A stretch of DNA of 64,000 bases from Lachnospiraceae bacterium A2 (GTDB lineage Bacteria; Bacillota; Clostridia; Lachnospirales; Lachnospiraceae): the NCBI GenBank assembly GCA_000403315.2, contig KE159641.1:162185-226184 (forward strand), read 5' to 3'. Below, in pieces: positions 51,037 through 60,346 of the stretch. The notes below the pieces were generated by a model. The model was given only the letters and a program-made list of their open reading frames with translations. It had not been told where the DNA came from and did no database searches. Every line of letters starts with the position of its first letter. Positions within the stretch are counted from its first letter, which is position 1. A program made the translations under genes and the position numbers.

Positions 51037-51565
51037 AATTCTTGTTATTTACAAAAGCACCACCGGCTTTACCAAACGGTATGCCCAAATGCTTTCCAAG
51101 GAGGTGGCCTGTACGCTTGCCCCCTACAAATCCGCAACCCCAGAGCTTATGTCCGCCTATGAAACCGTGGTCTTTGGGAGCCGGGCCCATGCCGGCAGGA
51201 TTGATGGTTATCCGAGAATAAAAGAAATGTACAAAAAAAGCAGCGCACGGAAATTCGCCCTGTTTGTCACTGGCGCAATGCCTGCCGCCGCAGAAGATAC
51301 CATCTCTGCATTCTGGGCGCAGAACCTGCCTGGGAACGAACTGCAGAAAGTGCCCCATTTCTACCTGCCAGGGGGCTTGTGCTACGAAAAAATGCCTTTT
51401 GCCGACAGACTGATGATGAAAGCAGCCATGGCAATGGTGAAAAAAAAGAAACACAAAACAGCCGAAGACCTGGAAATGGAACAGGCTATGGCATCTTCCT
51501 ACGACATTTCAGACCCAGCATACTTAAAGCCTCTGGTTTCCCTTTTAAAGAAAGCAGGGGGATGA
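51026..51565 (+). CDS. Flavodoxin-domain protein
   Basis: A 179-residue protein with an FMN-binding start (KILVIYKSTTGFTKRYA) and FGSRAHAGRIDG, as in flavodoxin/protoporphyrinogen-oxidase-like (HemG) proteins. It starts inside the TetR gene. Redox role inferred; a hairpin follows 15 nt after the stop. Confidence 0.85.
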   Translation: MEPKILVIYKSTTGFTKRYAQMLSKEVACTLAPYKSATPELMSAYETVVFGSRAHAGRIDGYPRIKEMYKKSSARKFALFVTGAMPAAAEDTISAFWAQNLPGNELQKVPHFYLPGGLCYEKMPFADRLMMKAAMAMVKKKKHKTAEDLEMEQAMASSYDISDPAYLKPLVSLLKKAGG

Positions 51566-51580
51566 TCCGCTTTTTTCCGG

Positions 51581-51613
51581 CAATGGGGCTGCCTTGCCCC
51601 GGCAGCCCCATTG
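51581..51613. other. Strong hairpin between convergent flavodoxin and feoB genes
   Basis: CAATGGGGCTGCC and its perfect 13-bp inverse flank a 7-nt loop. Neither strand has a following T-run, so it is not a classical terminator, though it may slow both transcripts. Confidence 0.6.
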
Positions 51614-51644
51614 CGCATTTGGAATACGCTTCCCTGTTCCTTTT

Positions 51645-53831
51645 TTACCTGGCTCCAGCCAAGCCTTTCATCTTCCACATGCTCTTTTCCTTATTGGGGC
51701 GGAACAGAAGCCAGAGGAACCCTGCCAACAGGATAAGCGCCACAACCGTCCCGAGGCCAAACGTCCCAACTGTTACCCAAGTCCCAATCTGGAAAATGAT
51801 AAGCGCTGCCACATAAGCCAGCAGGCACTGGTACCCGATGGCAAACCAGAACCACCTGATATTGTTCATCTCCCGCTTGATGGCGCCCATGGCCGCAAAG
51901 CAGGGTGCGCACAGCAGGTTGAATACCATAAAGGAATATGCCGCAACTGCCGTCATGGAGCCAGCTAACATCCCCCAAATTTCCTGCCCGTCCTCTGCCA
52001 CTTCTGCAAAGCCGAAAATAACGCCGAAGGTACCGATTACGTTTTCTTTTGCAACCAACCCTGTGATGGCTGCAACTGCGGATTTCCAGTCGCCCCAGCC
52101 AAGAGGGGTAAAAATCCATGCAAATGTATTTCCAATTGCCGCCAAAATACTGTTGTCAATTTCCATCTGGTCCAGCATACGGAAGCTTCCGTCCACCCAT
52201 CCGAAAAATGTGGTGAACCATACAAAAATCGTAGACAGCATAATGATGGTTCCTGCTTTTTTGATAAAGGACCAGCCCCGTTCCCACATGCTCCTTGCCA
52301 CATTCCCAACGGTCGGCATATGGTAAGCCGGAAGTTCCATCACAAAGGGAGCCGGATCCCCTGCAAACATCCTTGTTTTCTTTAAAATAATCCCAGAGCA
52401 GATTACTGCAGCAATCCCTACAAAAAACGCGCTCCAAGACACCCACCATGCATTTCCGAAAAATGCCCCTGCAATCAGTGCAATAATCGGCAGCTTCGCC
52501 CCGCAGGGGATAAAGGTGGTAGTCATAACCGTCATTTTCCGGTCCCTGTCATTTTCAATGGTCCTAGACGCCATAATTCCCGGCACGCCGCAGCCTGTGC
52601 CAATCAGCATGGGGATAAAGGATTTCCCAGAAAGGCCAAACTTGCGGAAAATGCGGTCCATGATAAAGGCAACCCTTGCCATATACCCGCAGGCTTCCAA
52701 AAATGCAAGGAACAAAAACAGCACCAGCATCTGGGGCACAAAGCCCAGTACCGCGCCTACCCCGGCCACAATGCCGTCAACTACCAGCCCCTGCAGCCAA
52801 GCAGCGCACCCAACGGCTTCCAGCGCATTGGAAAACAGTTCCGGGATTGCAGGCACATGGATGCTTTCTATGCCTAACAAGTTCCAGCCTTCCCCGAACA
52901 CGCCGTCATTCACCCAGCCAGTCGCCTGATCCCCCACCGTAACCACGGAAACATAATAGACAAGCGCCATAACCGCTGCAAAAATCGGCAGCGCCAGTAT
53001 CCGGTTGGTGACGATTTTATCAATTTTATCAGAAACGGTAATTTTCTCCTTCTGATTCCTGGTACAGCAATCATGGATAATGGAAGAAATGTACACATAC
53101 CGCTCATTGGTGATAATGCTTTCCACATCATCGTCCATCTCTTTTTCTATCGCCTCAATTTCGGCTGACACATCCGGCACATGCTTCATCTGTTCTGCAA
53201 TTTTCCCATCCTGTTCCAGCAGCTTAATTGCATAGAAACGTTTCTGCTGTTCTGGTATTTCGTTCCCCAGCTTATCCTCTACAGCCCCTAGGATTCCTTC
53301 CAATTCTGGGGAAAATTCATGCGCTGCCTTTTTCACTGCCCGGTTTTGGGCAGCTTTCAGCGCCTGCTCTGCCGCAGCTTTCACGCCATCCCCTTTCAGT
53401 GCCGAAATTTCCACCACGGGGCAGCCCAATTTCTCACCCAACTTCTTGGTATGTATCTGATCCCCGTTTTTGGCAACCACATCCATCATGTTTACAGCCA
53501 GAACCAAGGGAATCCCCAGCTCCATCAATTGGGTGGAAAGGTATAAGTTCCGCTCAAGGTTCGTCCCGTCCACAATATTTAAAATGGCGTCCGGCCGTTC
53601 CCCAATCAGGTAATTCCTCGCAACCACTTCTTCCAGCGTGTAAGGGGACAGGGAATAAATTCCTGGTAGGTCCATAATTGCTACGTCTTTGTGCCCTTTC
53701 AGCTTCCCCTCCTTTTTCTCAACCGTAACGCCGGGCCAGTTCCCCACAAACTGGTTGGAACCGGTCAGGGCATTAAACAATGTTGTTTTCCCACAGTTGG
53801 GGTTTCCTGCTAATGCGATTTTCATTGACAT
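51645..53831 (-). CDS. feoB: Ferrous iron transporter B
   Basis: A 728-residue Fe2+ importer. N-terminal G domain: GNPNCGKTTLFN, DLPGIYSLSPYT, NMMD; then about ten membrane segments with GTGCGVPG and PCGAKLP (two Gate/Core motifs with Cys) and GWGDWKSA. Last in a feoA-feoA-feoB operon. Confidence 0.97.
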   Translation of the reverse strand: MSMKIALAGNPNCGKTTLFNALTGSNQFVGNWPGVTVEKKEGKLKGHKDVAIMDLPGIYSLSPYTLEEVVARNYLIGERPDAILNIVDGTNLERNLYLSTQLMELGIPLVLAVNMMDVVAKNGDQIHTKKLGEKLGCPVVEISALKGDGVKAAAEQALKAAQNRAVKKAAHEFSPELEGILGAVEDKLGNEIPEQQKRFYAIKLLEQDGKIAEQMKHVPDVSAEIEAIEKEMDDDVESIITNERYVYISSIIHDCCTRNQKEKITVSDKIDKIVTNRILALPIFAAVMALVYYVSVVTVGDQATGWVNDGVFGEGWNLLGIESIHVPAIPELFSNALEAVGCAAWLQGLVVDGIVAGVGAVLGFVPQMLVLFLFLAFLEACGYMARVAFIMDRIFRKFGLSGKSFIPMLIGTGCGVPGIMASRTIENDRDRKMTVMTTTFIPCGAKLPIIALIAGAFFGNAWWVSWSAFFVGIAAVICSGIILKKTRMFAGDPAPFVMELPAYHMPTVGNVARSMWERGWSFIKKAGTIIMLSTIFVWFTTFFGWVDGSFRMLDQMEIDNSILAAIGNTFAWIFTPLGWGDWKSAVAAITGLVAKENVIGTFGVIFGFAEVAEDGQEIWGMLAGSMTAVAAYSFMVFNLLCAPCFAAMGAIKREMNNIRWFWFAIGYQCLLAYVAALIIFQIGTWVTVGTFGLGTVVALILLAGFLWLLFRPNKEKSMWKMKGLAGAR

Positions 53832-53945
53832 TCCAAAACTCTCCTATTCTTCCATTTTAAATGGCTCTTGGGCTTTCTTCTGCCCTCACCCTTGCACTTG
53901 GCTCCGGCCTTTCTTCAGCCTCATCCCTGCACTTGGCGTTTGCTC

Positions 53946-54164
53946 CTATTCTACTTCTATCATCTCTGCGTCTGCTTTCCGCAGGGATAACTCATAACCC
54001 CGGACAGTCACTTCCACCGGGTCCCCCAGCGGGGCAACTTTGCGGATAAATATTTCCACCCCCTTGGTAATCCCCATGTCCATAATCCGCCGCTTTACAG
54101 GGCCTTCCCCATGCAGCTTCATGACTTTCACTTTGTTCCCACAAGGTACCTGCCTTAATGTCAT
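53946..54164 (-). CDS. feoA: FeoA domain protein (second)
   Basis: A 72-residue SH3-like protein: MTLRQVPCGNKVKVMKLHGEG, RRIMDMGITKGVEI, APLGDPVEVTVRGYELSLRKADA. Assists FeoB. 15 nt after the other feoA gene and 114 nt before feoB. Confidence 0.94.
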   Translation of the reverse strand: MTLRQVPCGNKVKVMKLHGEGPVKRRIMDMGITKGVEIFIRKVAPLGDPVEVTVRGYELSLRKADAEMIEVE

Positions 54165-54179
54165 CGTATTTCCCCTTCC

Positions 54180-54398
54180 TTATATTATAATTTTATTAGC
54201 CATATCCCTGTTAAGGGCAACCCTGGATTCCTTCACATTTACAATCATGCTGCCGCTCAGTTGGGACACAACGGTTACTTGCCCGCCGGTTACAAACCCT
54301 AAGTTCTCTAAAAATTTCCGGGTTTCACTTTTGCCGCCAACCTTTTTGATGGTGTTGGCTTCCCCTGTTTTTGCCATAGTTAAAGGCATACTGCTCAC
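54180..54398 (-). CDS. feoA: FeoA domain protein (first)
   Basis: A 72-residue SH3-like FeoA: GKSETRKFLENLGFVTGGQ and a C-terminal SRVALNRDMANKIII. First gene of the feo operon, directly after the Fur-type and DtxR-type sites. Two separate FeoA copies are common in Clostridia. Confidence 0.93.
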   Translation of the reverse strand: MSSMPLTMAKTGEANTIKKVGGKSETRKFLENLGFVTGGQVTVVSQLSGSMIVNVKESRVALNRDMANKIII

Positions 54399-54413
54399 TT
54401 CCTTCTGTTTATT

Positions 54414-54428
54414 TGATAATGATTATCA
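54414..54428. promoter_or_regulatory. Fur box upstream of feoA
   Basis: TGATAATGATTATCA is a perfect 7-1-7 Fur-family box, 16 bp before the feoA start and downstream of the promoter. Confidence 0.85.
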
Positions 54429-54442
54429 TTTACGTCTCTGTA

Positions 54443-54474
54443 GTTAGTATACACTAACAATTGTTTGGTGTCAA
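54443..54474 (-). promoter_or_regulatory. feoA promoter with overlapping DtxR-type operator
   Basis: TTGACA (54469-54474), 17 bp, TATACT (54446-54451): a near-consensus promoter. The palindrome GTTAGT-ATAC-ACTAAC (54443-54458) covers the -10 box; its half sites match those in the DUF2325 promoter. The DtxR-family gene starts 160 bp away on the other strand. Confidence 0.8.
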
Positions 54475-54560
54475 TAACTTTTTTCAGGCCAAGGGAATTT
54501 TCTTGGTATGCCCGGCCTTCCGCTCCCTGCAAAAACCTGTCCCCTGACCAGAAAAAAGAT

Positions 54561-54589
54561 TTGCTATTTTCCATCCCCTTTATTATACT
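54561..54589 (+). promoter_or_regulatory. Promoter of the DtxR-family gene
   Basis: TTGCTA (54561-54566), 17 bp, TATACT (54584-54589) on the plus strand, followed by AAAGGAGG. Confidence 0.65.
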
Positions 54590-54619
54590 AAGGGCATGGG
54601 CAAAGGAGGGCGCACTACT

Positions 54620-54994
54620 ATGAAAAGCAATGAATCTGCTGAAAATTATTTAGAAACAATCCTGATATTAAGCCAGCGGCTGCCTGTGGTCCGTTCCATT
54701 GACATAGCGGCAGAGCTGGGGTTTAAGAAGCCAAGCGTCAGCGTGGCAATGAAAAACCTGCGGGAGAAAGGCCACATCGGTGTTTCCAGCGCAGGATATA
54801 TTACATTGACAGAATCTGGGAAAGAGATTGCAGAAATGATTTTTGAGCGGCACAACTTCCTCTCCGGCTGGCTGAAAAGCCTGGGGGTGGATGAAAAAAT
54901 TGCGGCAGAAGATGCCTGCCGCATGGAACATGTCATCAGCCGGGAAAGCTTTGCCGCTATCAAAAAAGCGGTGGAAGGTAATTTTTCCTTATGA
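54620..54994 (+). CDS. DtxR/MntR-family metal-dependent regulator
   Basis: A 124-residue regulator starting MKSNESAENYLETIL (AAAGGAGG 10 nt upstream; an ATG at 54596 precedes the ribosome site). Winged-helix (DIAAELGFKKPSVSVAMKNL, GYITLTESG) and dimer/metal-binding helices (AAEDACRMEHVIS) are present; the C-terminal SH3 domain is absent, as in short MntR-like forms. Divergent from feoAAB; likely binds the GTTAG-N6-CTAAC palindromes with Fe2+ or Mn2+. Confidence 0.9.
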   Translation: MKSNESAENYLETILILSQRLPVVRSIDIAAELGFKKPSVSVAMKNLREKGHIGVSSAGYITLTESGKEIAEMIFERHNFLSGWLKSLGVDEKIAAEDACRMEHVISRESFAAIKKAVEGNFSL

Positions 54995-55021
54995 CCTGGG
55001 CGATACCCGACAATATCAGAC

Positions 55022-55075
55022 GGGGACAGCAGCCACGCTATGGCAGGTTTTCCCCATAGCGCGTCCGCTGTCCCC
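55022..55075. other. Large hairpin between convergent DtxR and secreted-protein genes
   Basis: GGGGACAGC/GCTGTCCCC outer arms and CGCTATGG/CCATAGCG inner arms. No T-run on either side. It may separate the two convergent transcripts. Confidence 0.55.
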
Positions 55076-55147
55076 ATTCTTCTGGCAGTTCCACCCTGCT
55101 GCTGGAAACCTGTGCCAGCGCAAGGCTGCTGCCTGAAACTTATCTCT

Positions 55148-57808
55148 TTACTTTTTCGTCTTTACAGATTTTGACTTAGACCAGCCGGAGTAAAACTTTT
55201 TCGTTTTCCCATTTACCTTAGCATTTTTATAAGTACGGATCCTGACATAATACTTTTTCTTTGCTTTCAGCTTGGAGATTGATCTTGAAGTAGTCCTGCT
55301 GTTCTTGACAGTAACCGTCTTTGTCGCCTTTTTCGTAAATTTGCTGCTTGTGGAATACTGTATTTCATATCCCGAAGTCTGGCTGGCCTGCCTGTTCCAG
55401 CTTATGGTAAGGCCTTTTTTCTTTGCTTTCAGCTTGGACAGGCTGGTGCCCTTTGGATCAATGGTAAAATTCTTTTTCTGGTTGCCTTTGTAATCGCCTT
55501 TGAAGATGACAACCACTGTTGCCTGTCCAACATTGATATTGTTCTGGTAAACAAGCTGGTAATTCCGGCTGCTAATGATCCGGCCAAGCCTGTCTGTTAC
55601 CTTCACGGACGGCTTTTTGCTTTTGCCATTATAAACCATTTCGCTTTGGGACAGTTCTGCCTTCTTAAGCTGGTAAATGGCCTGCTGTTCCAAAATTTTG
55701 CCGCAGCTGCACTTTTTCATCTTAACACCGTCTTTTTGGAAAGTTGCCGGCTGCAGTATTTGGACATATTTATGGGTATGGGTTTCCGGGCCGGACGGCG
55801 TCTGGCCAGAAGGCGGCGTTACTGGCGGCTTCGGTTCTGGCGTACCCGTTGGCTTTGGCGTCCCTGTGGCTCCTGGTGTTAAGGTAGCCGGGGGCTGGGC
55901 TGGCGTTCCTGTCGGATCCGGCTTGGGCGTCCCTGTGGCTCCCGGTGTTAATGTAGCTGGGGGCTGGGCCGGCGTCCCTGTCGGATCTGGCTTGGGCGTC
56001 CCTCCCGGTGTTGGCGTAGCTGAGGGCTTTGGCGTGTCTGTAGGCCCTGGTGTTGGCGTGATGGAGGGCGTTGGTTCTTCTGGCAGTTCTGGTTTTGTTT
56101 CTCCCTTAGAGGAATTCCAGAAAATGATTTGTTTCTCAGCAATCACTTTATCCTTTAATGCCTTCACGTCTGCTACTGTATCTAAATTGCCTTGATAATA
56201 ATCAGATAAAAACAGGAAAGTATAATCGCCTGATTTTGCACCTTCATCAGCGCATAAGTAATACCTGTCTGGGATTCCGCCTTCCCCAACTATCAGCCTA
56301 ACCGTGTTTGCCCAATCTATTTCCTGAAGGATGTCTGGGCTGTCCGTTTCCCAATACTCCGTCTTTATCCCCACTACGTAATCCATTTGGTAAAGCATAA
56401 GTTCCTCTGCTTCCCCGGCGCTAAACGGTTTTCCATCTTCATCATACCATTCAAGCTCAAAATAAATATCTTTATCTTGGATTACTGTATCATCGCCATC
56501 CATAGGAAGCTCAATTTTGCTTACATCCACTTCCCTTGGCGCATATTTAACAGAAACACCTTTTACCTGCCTTGAATCAAAATTCCCCCCGGCTGTTTGC
56601 CACACGCCATTCTGGTATTCCAGTTGGAAGTCATTCGAAACGTACCGATCATGCAGGGCAAAATTATTTTGTACAGATTTTTCGGGATTTGCAGAAATAT
56701 ACTCTTTCCCTGCATAAAGCATCCCAGATCCTTGATTATTCCCTGTACAGAATATCGTAGTTCCTGTAACAGTTCCCTGAATCCTTACATGTCCATCCTT
56801 ATTTAAGACAAGTATCCCTTGATTCTCGTCAGGAAGGCTTACACCTGTAAAATCACCCTGGATCTGCGCATTCGTTACATTATTTAGGTTCAGGCATCCC
56901 CCACTTTTCAATGTGACATTCTTCAAAACCTCTGTTTTGGGGATTAATTGCCCATTACTTTCTATCACAAGGTTCCCAATCCCATCCACCGTTGCATCTT
57001 CAATGGAACAATTCTTTAAGGTAAAAGTGGTAGCTTCGTTTCCTTTAAACTGCTTCGCCTTGGCATAATCAATATCTCTGGTGCCAGAAACCTGAATTTC
57101 TGCCCTGCTGTTCAAGCTGGCATCCACAGATTCCCGGACAATTGCCTTTGCATCCAGTTTCAACTCTGCAGCGCCTTGATAGGAAACATCGCCGTCAATA
57201 GCTCCATGCCCCATATAAATTGCCTGAAACATCGTTTCATCATTGGAATTTTGAACCGTCAGGGATGCATTACTCCCAATTGGCGAAGTCCCCGGATATG
57301 CGCCTGCATATATGGTAGGCAGCAATTCTTTCTCCGTCCCGCCCAACGGGCCAAAACTCCCATCTCCGCCATCCAGAAAAGTCTTCACATTGTCCATTGT
57401 AAGGCTATAGCCTGCCAGGAAGATCTCGCGGTGCGGAACACTATTCAATGCATTGGAAGATGACATTACAAGTTTCATATTCCGAAAAACAACCCCATCC
57501 CCGCCTAATTGAATAGGGCTTCGGCAATTCAAAGTATTGTCGTTGGTTGCCCCCTGTATCACAGTCCCTGCTGGAATAGTCACAGGAAGCATCCTGCCAC
57601 TGCTTTCCGCCCCATTTACTATGGTAATTATATTATTTCCTATGGTAATCGGGCTTTTCTTCTGTTCCAAGGCAGCCATAAATTCTTCCGTACTAGTTAC
57701 TGTTACCCCACTCCTCTGCTCCTGCGCCTCCGCAGGCACATAAATCCCCCACAGCAGCAACGCCGCTGCCAGCAATATGCTTAACTTCTTTTTAATCCCT
57801 TCTCCCAT
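55148..57808 (-). CDS. Large secreted protein with beta-helix-like region, Pro/Thr linker and Fn3/Ig-like C-terminus
   Basis: About 886 residues from ATG 57808 (AGAGGA 7 nt upstream); ATG 57832 is an alternative. Signal peptide ends near PAEA-Q. Residues about 30-370 contain many short beta-strand repeats typical of parallel beta-helix or adhesin proteins (NNIITIVNG, TLKNCSIEDATVDGIG). A Pro/Thr/Gly linker (about 585-670) has two copies of a GTPKPDPTGTPAQPP unit. A small Cys/His segment follows, then Ig- and Fn3-like domains rich in Lys at the end. No LPxTG is seen. Likely surface-associated by charge. Confidence 0.72.
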   Translation of the reverse strand: MGEGIKKKLSILLAAALLLWGIYVPAEAQEQRSGVTVTSTEEFMAALEQKKSPITIGNNIITIVNGAESSGRMLPVTIPAGTVIQGATNDNTLNCRSPIQLGGDGVVFRNMKLVMSSSNALNSVPHREIFLAGYSLTMDNVKTFLDGGDGSFGPLGGTEKELLPTIYAGAYPGTSPIGSNASLTVQNSNDETMFQAIYMGHGAIDGDVSYQGAAELKLDAKAIVRESVDASLNSRAEIQVSGTRDIDYAKAKQFKGNEATTFTLKNCSIEDATVDGIGNLVIESNGQLIPKTEVLKNVTLKSGGCLNLNNVTNAQIQGDFTGVSLPDENQGILVLNKDGHVRIQGTVTGTTIFCTGNNQGSGMLYAGKEYISANPEKSVQNNFALHDRYVSNDFQLEYQNGVWQTAGGNFDSRQVKGVSVKYAPREVDVSKIELPMDGDDTVIQDKDIYFELEWYDEDGKPFSAGEAEELMLYQMDYVVGIKTEYWETDSPDILQEIDWANTVRLIVGEGGIPDRYYLCADEGAKSGDYTFLFLSDYYQGNLDTVADVKALKDKVIAEKQIIFWNSSKGETKPELPEEPTPSITPTPGPTDTPKPSATPTPGGTPKPDPTGTPAQPPATLTPGATGTPKPDPTGTPAQPPATLTPGATGTPKPTGTPEPKPPVTPPSGQTPSGPETHTHKYVQILQPATFQKDGVKMKKCSCGKILEQQAIYQLKKAELSQSEMVYNGKSKKPSVKVTDRLGRIISSRNYQLVYQNNINVGQATVVVIFKGDYKGNQKKNFTIDPKGTSLSKLKAKKKGLTISWNRQASQTSGYEIQYSTSSKFTKKATKTVTVKNSRTTSRSISKLKAKKKYYVRIRTYKNAKVNGKTKKFYSGWSKSKSVKTKK

Positions 57809-57874
57809 TTGCCGTTCCTCTTGCTGTACCATACAGCATCCTTTCTATTCCTTGTTGTGAAACCCCAGCCAAAC

Positions 57875-60091
57875 TTAACGCCTTCCGGCAGAACTCCCGC
57901 ATATTTTTCCTTCCGGCATCCAGCGCCGCAGGACCCTTGCAATCTCAGGCATTTCAATAGGCTTTGACACAAAGTCGTTCATGCCTGCCGCAAAAAATTC
58001 TTCCCGCACCCCTTGAACCGCATCAGCAGTCAGCGCAATAATCGGCAGGCTCCTGGCGTATTCAGTCCCCAATGCACGGATATTCTTCGTGGCTTCCACC
58101 CCATCCATAACCGGCATAAAATGGTCCATAAATACAAGGTCGTACTGCCCCTGCCTTACAGAATCCACCGCTTCCTGCCCATTGGACGCTATGTCAATCT
58201 GCATCCCAAAGGGCTCCATCAGGGCTTCCGCAACGCATTGGTTCACCTCATTGTCATCCACCAGAAGGACTTTCGCTTCTGGCAGGGTAAAGGTAAAGAC
58301 ATTTGCTTCTTCCTCCTGCTGCTCCTTTACTTCGGAAAAATCGCCGACACATTCTTCACTCCGGATCCCTTCCCAAAGGGTAAAATAAAATTCACTCCCT
58401 TTCCCATACTCGCTGGTAACGGAAAGCTCCCCACCCATCAGCTCCACAAGCTGGCGGGAAATAGCAAGGCCAAGCCCTGTTCCCTCCTTTCCCATATTTT
58501 TCTTAATGTCCACTTGGGTAAATGCATCAAACAGCCGTTCCAAATCCTGCTGCCGGATGCCCTGCCCTGTATCTTTGACGGAAAAATAAAGCTGTACTTT
58601 TTCCTTTTCCCGTTTCTGCAGCGCCACCTTTACCGTCACGGAGCCTTCCTCCGTAAACTTGATGGCATTGTTCATAATATTGATAATAACCTGCCGGATG
58701 CGCAGCGCGTCCCCATATAAAAACCGGGGGATTTCCTCCGCCACGTCCATCTTAAGTTCCACCTGCTTTTCCCCAATCCTGGTACTGCCAATCACCTGGA
58801 TGTCCCTAAGCATCTGGCCTATCTCATAAGTGTCCTTGGAAATTTCAAATTTCCCGGCTTCTATTTTGGAAAAATCCAGCAAATCATTGATTAACTTTAA
58901 CAAAGCCTTCCCGGAGCTCCGGATATTCAGAAGGAATTTCTGTTCCTCCGGCTGCCACTCCTTGCGCAGCAGCACTTCCGTAAGGCCGATAATGGCGTTC
59001 ATGGGCGTCCGTATTTCATGGGACATATTGGACACAAACGCCGACTTGGCCTGGTTTGCCGCTTCCGCCTGTTCTTTCAGCCCCTTCATGATTTCCGCCT
59101 GTTCCTTCATGCTCTGGGTATGGTAATAGCCTTCCGTAATATCTTTCAGCAAATACAGGCGCCCATAATACGTATGGTTTTCCTCCAGCATATGGCTGGT
59201 TACGGCATAAACCCTCCGGTCTTTTAAAATATGCTTCTGGCTTAAAATACGTTCGTTCATGTCCTCCAGGATTTCTTCTGTCTGCCCAGTGGAAATGCCC
59301 CCGTAAATCTGCTCCGCCTTCCGGTTGGAATAAATCACATGCTCCCCGCTGTCCACTACCACAAGGCCTTCCGCCAAATCGTCTACCGCCAAGTCCTTTG
59401 CAAGGGTCAGGGTATCGAAAATCTTGCTTTTGAAAATGATTTTATACAGTAAAATCACGTCAATCAGGTATGCCAGCAGCGTAATCTCATACCCTTGCGT
59501 CACGCCGGTCAAATAAATGGCAAAACCCAGCACAGCCACCAGATTAATCACCATCAGGTACCAAAACTGGCTCCGCTCCACCGGGTTCTTCGCCTCCCGG
59601 TAGCGGGACCAGCATACGGCTACCATGGCAACGGCATACGCCACCAGAACCATGCTGTAAAGGTTATAAACCAGGCCGCGCCCCAGCACAAGGTGTGGGA
59701 AAAAGCCATTTTCCGTAAACTCTATGCTGCTGTAAAACAGGGAATGCCCCTCACAGGTCAGCACCAGAAATACAATGGCCGTATGCAGGCATGCCAAGGC
59801 CCGGACAAGGTTCCGGTGGATGTTTACCCGGCAAATCTGCATGGTAAACAAAAGCTGGAACAGCACAATATAGGGCTTGCCCAGATACTGGGATTTTACC
59901 GCCATTAAGGCTTCCTGCTCTGTCCCTGCCTGCAGTTCCAGGAGATACCCCACAAAATTAACGCACAGCGCAAATATCAGGAAGGTAAGGTACTGCTGCT
60001 GCTTGGAAGGGCGTTGGCCTATCACATAAGCAGCCTCCACAAGCAATATGAAAATCCCAATATACTGAATGATAATAAACAATGTATGCAT
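57875..60091 (-). CDS. Hybrid histidine kinase with 7TM N-terminal sensor
   Basis: A 738-residue protein. Seven or eight hydrophobic helices (about 1-225) form a histidine-kinase 7TM-type sensor; PAS (about 235-330); HisKA with NMSHEIRTPMNAIIG (His near 357); HATPase (NNAIKFTEEG, GTGLGLAISRQ); receiver (about 605-725) with Asp in VFMDHFMPVMDG. Phosphorelay partner is unknown; no DNA-binding domain is present. Confidence 0.93.
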   Translation of the reverse strand: MHTLFIIIQYIGIFILLVEAAYVIGQRPSKQQQYLTFLIFALCVNFVGYLLELQAGTEQEALMAVKSQYLGKPYIVLFQLLFTMQICRVNIHRNLVRALACLHTAIVFLVLTCEGHSLFYSSIEFTENGFFPHLVLGRGLVYNLYSMVLVAYAVAMVAVCWSRYREAKNPVERSQFWYLMVINLVAVLGFAIYLTGVTQGYEITLLAYLIDVILLYKIIFKSKIFDTLTLAKDLAVDDLAEGLVVVDSGEHVIYSNRKAEQIYGGISTGQTEEILEDMNERILSQKHILKDRRVYAVTSHMLEENHTYYGRLYLLKDITEGYYHTQSMKEQAEIMKGLKEQAEAANQAKSAFVSNMSHEIRTPMNAIIGLTEVLLRKEWQPEEQKFLLNIRSSGKALLKLINDLLDFSKIEAGKFEISKDTYEIGQMLRDIQVIGSTRIGEKQVELKMDVAEEIPRFLYGDALRIRQVIINIMNNAIKFTEEGSVTVKVALQKREKEKVQLYFSVKDTGQGIRQQDLERLFDAFTQVDIKKNMGKEGTGLGLAISRQLVELMGGELSVTSEYGKGSEFYFTLWEGIRSEECVGDFSEVKEQQEEEANVFTFTLPEAKVLLVDDNEVNQCVAEALMEPFGMQIDIASNGQEAVDSVRQGQYDLVFMDHFMPVMDGVEATKNIRALGTEYARSLPIIALTADAVQGVREEFFAAGMNDFVSKPIEMPEIARVLRRWMPEGKICGSSAGRR

Positions 60092-60180
60092 ACAATTACC
60101 CTCTTTTACCCAGCCAAATATCCACGGCAGCCAGCCTAGTGTGCTGATACCCTAACCCTAATTATAAATGTGCCAGTACA

Positions 60181-60346
60181 CTAGAGTGTGTCTGAAAATT
60201 CATTCCCGCCATCTGCATCCCCTAATTTGCGGCATATTTCTGCCAAATTCAGTCAACGTAGCCCGCTACGCCTCCTTCATTTGGCAAAAATCTCCCACAA
60301 ATTGTAGAATACATCTGTCAGAAAGCAATTTTCAGACACGCTCTAG
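60181..60346. repeat. Family A repeat (166 bp), copy 4
   Basis: CTAGAGTGTG...CTAG, almost identical to 27848-28013. Its right-hand CTAG (60343-60346) provides the TAG stop codon of the EAL-domain gene. The gap 60092-60180 has no gene. Confidence 0.9.

Noticed and set aside
51581..51613. Rho-independent terminator for feoB or the flavodoxin gene
   Set aside because: The stem is strong, but neither strand has a T-run after it; kept only as a hairpin.
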